From the NCBI GenBank assembly GCA_016707445.1, contig JADJHR010000001.1, forward strand, positions 558,001 through 622,000: 64,000 bases of DNA, given 5' to 3'. Positions 60,303 to 64,000 of this stretch are shown piece after piece. Origin of the DNA: Rubrivivax sp. (GTDB lineage Bacteria; Pseudomonadota; Gammaproteobacteria; Burkholderiales; Burkholderiaceae_C). A model generated the notes under the pieces. The model ran no database searches and was not told the DNA's origin. It saw nothing but the letters and a program-made list of their open reading frames with translations. How positions within the stretch are numbered: the stretch's first letter is position 1; every line of letters starts with the position of its first letter. The translations under genes were made by a program, and so were the position numbers.

Positions 60303-62366
60303 TCAGCGCACCCTCAACCCGGGGGTGGCGCCGGAGCCGGGTTGCAGCAGATGAAGCCCGGGATGGGCCTTCTCGTCGGCGTGGCCGGCGGTCAGAACCA
60401 TGCCCTCGCTGATGCCGAACTTCATCTGTCGCGGGGCCAGATTGGCCACCACCACGGTCAGCTGGCCGACCAGGCTCTCGGGCTGGTGGGCGCTGGCGAT
60501 GCCACTGAACACGGTGCGCAGCCGCGGCCGGCCGTCGGCGTCGATGCCTTCGCCCACGTCCAGCGTCAGGCGCAGCAGCTTGCTGCTGCCTTCGACGCGC
60601 TCGGCGGCCATGATGCGGGCGACGCGCAGGTCGACGCGGCTGAAGTCGGCGATGCCGATCTCGGCGGCCAGCGGCTCTCCGCCCGGCGCGACCACGGCCG
60701 CTGCAGGCGGTGGCTCGAACAGGGCGTCGAGCATCTTCGGGTCGACGCGCTGCATCAGGTGGCGATAGTCGCCGATGGTGTGCGCACCCATGGCGCGCGC
60801 GGCGTCGCCCCAGCGCAGCGGCTCGATGCGCAGGAACGCCTCGACCTGTGCGGCAAGCGCTGGCAGCACCGGCTTGAGATACAGCGTGAGCAGTCGAAAG
60901 GCCTCGATGCAGACCGTGCACACGTCGTGCAGCGCCGCGTCCTGGCCGGGGCGCTTGGCGATCTCCCAGGGTTTGTGCTGGTCGACGTACTCGTTGACCT
61001 TGTCGGCCAGCAGCATCACCTCGCGCATCGCCTTGCCGAATTCGCGGTCCTCGTACAGCGTGGCGATGGGTTCGGCGTGGGCACGCAGCGCGTCCAGCAC
61101 GATGCGGCCCTCGACGCCCATGTCGGCGCTCAGCCGGCCGTCGAAACGCTTGCCGATGAAGCCGGCGGCGCGGCTGGCGATGTTGATGTACTTGCCGACC
61201 AGGTCGGCGTTGACGCGCGCGACGAAGTCGTCGGGGTTGAAGTCCAGGTCCTCGACGCGGGCGTTGAGCTTGGCCGCGATGTAGTAGCGCAGCCACTCGG
61301 CGTTCAGCCCGAGTTCGAGGTAGCGCAGCGGGCTGATGCCGGTGCCGCGGCTCTTGCTCATCTTCTCGCCGCTGACCGTGAGGTGGCCGTGCACGTAGAC
61401 GCGGTCGGGCGCCTTGCGGCCGCTGAAATGCAGCATCGCCGGCCAGAACAGCGTGTGGAAGGTGACGATGTCCTTGCCGATGAAGTGAATCTGCTCGAGC
61501 TCAGGCTGCGCCAGGTAGTGGTCGAAGTCGATGTCCAGTCTGGCCAGCAGGTTCTTCAGGCTGGCCAGATAGCCCACCGGCGCGTCGAGCCAGACGTAGA
61601 AGTACTTGCCCGGGGCGTCGGGAATCTCGATGCCGAAGTAGGGTGCGTCGCGGCTGATGTCCCAGTCGCCCAAGCCCACCTTGCCCGTCTCGTCGCGCAC
61701 GAACCACTCGCGCACCTTGTTGGCCACCTCGGGCTGCAGTCGACCGTCCTGCGTCCAGGATTCGAGGAAGGCCACGCAGCGCGGGTCACTGAGCTTGAAG
61801 AAGAAATGTTCGCTGCTCTTGAGCACCGGGGTGGCGCCACTGAGCGCCGAGTACGGGTTCTTCAGGTCGGTTGGCGCATACACCGCGCCGCAGACTTCGC
61901 AGTTGTCGCCGTACTGGTCTTTGGCGCCGCATTTCGGGCACTCGCCCTTGATGAAGCGATCGGCCAGGAACATGCCCTTGTCGGGGTCGAAGAACTGTTC
62001 GATCGTTCGCGTTTCGATCAGCTCGTTCTGGCGCAGCGACAGGTAGATGCTGCGCGCGAGTTCGTGGTTCTCGGGCGCGTCGGTGCTGTGCCAGTTGTCG
62101 AAGGCGATGTGAAAGCCGTCGAGGTAGCGCTGGCGGCCAGCGGCGATCTGCGCGACGAATGCCTGCGGCGTCAACCCGGCCTTGTCTGCCGCGATCATGA
62201 TCGCGGCGCCATGGACGTCGTCGGCGCAGACGAAATGCACGTCGTGACCGCGCAACCGTTGAAAGCGCACCCAGGTGTCGGCCTGGATGTACTCCATCAT
62301 GTGCCCGATGTGGAACGCGGCGTTGGCGTAGGGCAGGGCGGTGGTGACGAACAGCTTGCGGGTCAT
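60303..62366 (-). CDS. metG: methionine--tRNA ligase
   Basis: A 687-residue methionyl-tRNA synthetase. HIGH motif at FHIGHMMEY, zinc knuckle CPKCGAKDQYGDNCEVC, KMSKS motif in GEKMSKSRGTG, anticodon-binding domain, and a C-terminal tRNA-binding EMAP/MetRS-beta domain (DFSRVDLRVARIMAAERVEGSSKL) typical of dimeric enzymes. It charges initiator and elongator tRNA-Met. No T-box or other riboswitch is seen upstream. Confidence 0.95.
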   Translation of the reverse strand: MTRKLFVTTALPYANAAFHIGHMMEYIQADTWVRFQRLRGHDVHFVCADDVHGAAIMIAADKAGLTPQAFVAQIAAGRQRYLDGFHIAFDNWHSTDAPENHELARSIYLSLRQNELIETRTIEQFFDPDKGMFLADRFIKGECPKCGAKDQYGDNCEVCGAVYAPTDLKNPYSALSGATPVLKSSEHFFFKLSDPRCVAFLESWTQDGRLQPEVANKVREWFVRDETGKVGLGDWDISRDAPYFGIEIPDAPGKYFYVWLDAPVGYLASLKNLLARLDIDFDHYLAQPELEQIHFIGKDIVTFHTLFWPAMLHFSGRKAPDRVYVHGHLTVSGEKMSKSRGTGISPLRYLELGLNAEWLRYYIAAKLNARVEDLDFNPDDFVARVNADLVGKYINIASRAAGFIGKRFDGRLSADMGVEGRIVLDALRAHAEPIATLYEDREFGKAMREVMLLADKVNEYVDQHKPWEIAKRPGQDAALHDVCTVCIEAFRLLTLYLKPVLPALAAQVEAFLRIEPLRWGDAARAMGAHTIGDYRHLMQRVDPKMLDALFEPPPAAAVVAPGGEPLAAEIGIADFSRVDLRVARIMAAERVEGSSKLLRLTLDVGEGIDADGRPRLRTVFSGIASAHQPESLVGQLTVVVANLAPRQMKFGISEGMVLTAGHADEKAHPGLHLLQPGSGATPGLRVR

Positions 62367-62529
62367 GTCGGGCTGGCGCTGCGGCGGGCGCAGCAGGGGC
62401 TGAAAGTGGGGCCTGAAGGGCAGGGCGGGATTCTAGGCTCTGGCCCCAAGCGCCGGCGGCCAAGGCCGGGGACAATGGCGGCCTTCCCTTTGACTCCTTT
62501 GCGCGCGATCTGCCCGCGAACCTCCTGCC

Positions 62530-64000
62530 GTGTCCCTGACCGTCGTCGCCCCGGCGCCCAAGCCCCTGACCGCCTACCGCCCCTACTGGGCCAAGCGTTT
62601 TGGCAGCGCTCCCTTCCTGCCCATGAGCCGCGCCGAGATGGACGTGCTGGGCTGGGACAGCTGCGACATCATCGTGGTCACCGGCGACGCCTATGTCGAC
62701 CACCCCAGCTTCGGCATGGCGGTGATCGGGCGGGTGCTCGAAGCCCAGGGGTTTCGCGTCGGCATCATCGCGCAGCCGCAATGGGACAGCGCCGAGCCCT
62801 TCAAGGCGCTGGGCAAGCCGAATCTGTTCTTCGGCGTCACCGCCGGCAACATGGATTCGATGATCAACCGCTACACCGCCGATCGCAAGATCCGCAGTGA
62901 CGACGCCTACACGCCCGGCGGACAGGGTGGCGCGCGGCCGGACCGCAGCAATCTGGTCTACGTGAACCGCTGCAAGGAAGCGTTTGCGGACGTGCCGATC
63001 GTGGTGGGCGGCATCGAGGCCAGCCTGCGCCGCATCGCACACTACGACTACTGGCAGGACAAGGTGCGCCGCAGCCTGCTGGTTGACAGCAAGGCCGACC
63101 TGCTGCTGTTCGGCAACGCCGAGCGCGCCATCGTCGAGATCGCGCACCGCCTGGCCGCGCGGCAGCCGGTGGCGACGATCACCGATGTGCGTGGTACCGC
63201 CTTCATGCGCCGCAGCGACGACGACAGCGCGCGGGGCTGGTTCGAGATCGATTCGACCGAAGTCGATCTGCCGGGCCGCATCGACGATCACATCAGCCCC
63301 TACCTGACGACCGAACAGGCCGCCGCGTCGCAGGGCCAGTCTTGCGAGGCGCAGGGTGCTGGTCCCAAGGAGCCGCAAGTCGCGGTGGTGGCCATGCCCA
63401 CCTCGCGCAAGACCGGCGCGGTGCAGATGCCGCCGCGCGAGCGCACCGTCATTCGCCTGCCCAGCTACGAGCAGGTGAAGAGCGACCCGGTGCTGTACGC
63501 GCATGCCAGCCGCGTGCTGCACCTGGAGACCAACCCGGGCAATGCGCGCGCGCTGGTGCAGCGTCACGGCAGTGATGCCGGTGCACGGGACGTCTGGATC
63601 AACCCGCCGCCGATCCCGCTCGCCACGGCCGAGATGGACCATGTGTTCGACCTCGCCTACGCGCGCAGCCCGCATCCGCGTTATGCCGACGAACACGGTG
63701 GCCACGATGGCGCGACCAAGATCCCGGCCTGGGAGATGATCCGCTTCAGCATCAACATCATGCGCGGCTGCTTCGGCGGCTGCACTTTCTGCTCGATCAC
63801 CGAGCATGAGGGCCGCATCATCCAGAGCCGCAGCGAAGACTCGGTGATCCGCGAGATCGAAGACATCCGCGACCGCGTGCAAGGCTTCACCGGCGTCATC
63901 AGTGATCTGGGCGGGCCGACGGCCAACATGTACCGCCTGGGCTGCAAGAGCCGCGAGATCGAGGCCGCCTGCCGCAAGCCCAGCTGCGTCTACCCCGGTA
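62530..64000 (+). CDS. YgiQ family radical SAM protein (3' end outside window)
   Basis: The open frame runs from GTG 62530 to the right edge. It starts with the YgiQ signature (YRPYWAKRFGSAPFLPMSRAE, GWDSCDIIVVTGDAYVDHPS) and contains the radical-SAM 4Fe-4S motif MRGCFGGCTFCSITEH (CxxxCxxC) near 63768-63795. It is an uncharacterised radical SAM enzyme. The rest of the core and the C-terminal domain lie beyond the window. It is divergent from metG. Confidence 0.88.
   Translation, partial: MSLTVVAPAPKPLTAYRPYWAKRFGSAPFLPMSRAEMDVLGWDSCDIIVVTGDAYVDHPSFGMAVIGRVLEAQGFRVGIIAQPQWDSAEPFKALGKPNLFFGVTAGNMDSMINRYTADRKIRSDDAYTPGGQGGARPDRSNLVYVNRCKEAFADVPIVVGGIEASLRRIAHYDYWQDKVRRSLLVDSKADLLLFGNAERAIVEIAHRLAARQPVATITDVRGTAFMRRSDDDSARGWFEIDSTEVDLPGRIDDHISPYLTTEQAAASQGQSCEAQGAGPKEPQVAVVAMPTSRKTGAVQMPPRERTVIRLPSYEQVKSDPVLYAHASRVLHLETNPGNARALVQRHGSDAGARDVWINPPPIPLATAEMDHVFDLAYARSPHPRYADEHGGHDGATKIPAWEMIRFSINIMRGCFGGCTFCSITEHEGRIIQSRSEDSVIREIEDIRDRVQGFTGVISDLGGPTANMYRLGCKSREIEAACRKPSCVYPG

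Noticed and set aside
60204..62900. Long open frame opposite metG
   Set aside because: metG on the minus strand is certain; the opposite product is rich in Gln/His/Arg/Val and has no domain.

Overview
The window is very GC-rich, densely packed chromosomal DNA that looks like a Betaproteobacterium of the order Burkholderiales (Rubrivivax/Leptothrix/Ideonella-like; this is inference). The signs are a fused indolepyruvate oxidoreductase, cytochrome c4, DUF3460 abutting scpA, DUF1841, DUF2277, a P-loop/VWA (MoxR) pair and the gene styles in general. Most of it is ordinary core and housekeeping sequence; the accessory DNA is concentrated at about 28.3-37.5 kb.

Layout. 0-8.3 kb: the 3' part of an ATP-dependent DNA ligase homologue whose catalytic residues are replaced, a lipoprotein cytochrome c, a small unknown gene preceded by a probable c-di-GMP-I riboswitch, an M16 zinc protease split by a frameshift, an aldolase remnant fused in frame to a nucleotidyltransferase-like gene, and a Sel1/lytic transglycosylase. 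8.4-23 kb: sulfatase, gshA, indolepyruvate oxidoreductase (split by a frameshift), class II aldolase, DUF2277, Sui1/YciH, hemolysin III, a dimethylglycine/sarcosine dehydrogenase-like flavoprotein, and a LOG-arginase-FAD oxidoreductase operon. 23-28.3 kb: moeB, the processing protease ctp, and a divergent Fe3+ ABC transporter (ATPase and permease) around a clear Fur box.

28.3-37.5 kb is the most interesting part. A YopT-like (C58) cysteine protease gene lies next to tRNA-Arg(CCU). An approximately 8.3 kb integrated element then sits between identical 14-bp copies of the 5' end of that tRNA (29206-29219 and 37480-37493). It carries a tyrosine integrase, an AlpA-like regulator whose start codon lies inside a perfect 12-bp hairpin, a string of small overlapping genes, a D5/SF3 helicase, a 39-bp-arm inverted repeat with TTGGAA repeats just after the helicase (candidate replication origin), two related HTH genes (candidate small terminase), an HK97-type major capsid protein, and two small genes on the other strand. 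It has no portal, large terminase, protease, tail or lysis gene, so it looks like a capsid-encoding phage satellite, or a very reduced prophage. The right attachment core overlaps the stop codon of tamB.

37.5-64 kb: tamB-tamA-VWA operon, GGDEF cyclase, S9 peptidase, GNAT, MoxR ATPase, cytochrome c4 with a terminator, an HD-GYP phosphodiesterase with an amber codon near its start, DUF1841, RutE-like nitroreductase, TauE/SafE exporter, Kef-type antiporter, scpA with DUF3460, a SmpA-like lipoprotein, SulP transporter, a membrane-anchored Ser/Thr kinase, metG, and the start of a YgiQ radical SAM gene running off the right edge. The predicted c-di-GMP riboswitch, the GGDEF protein and the HD-GYP protein together indicate active c-di-GMP signalling.

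At least three places (M16 protease, indolepyruvate oxidoreductase, tRNA-Arg acceptor stem) would be restored by adding one G or C. Either these are real lesions, or the assembly has single-base deletions in G/C runs; treat the broken genes here with that in mind.
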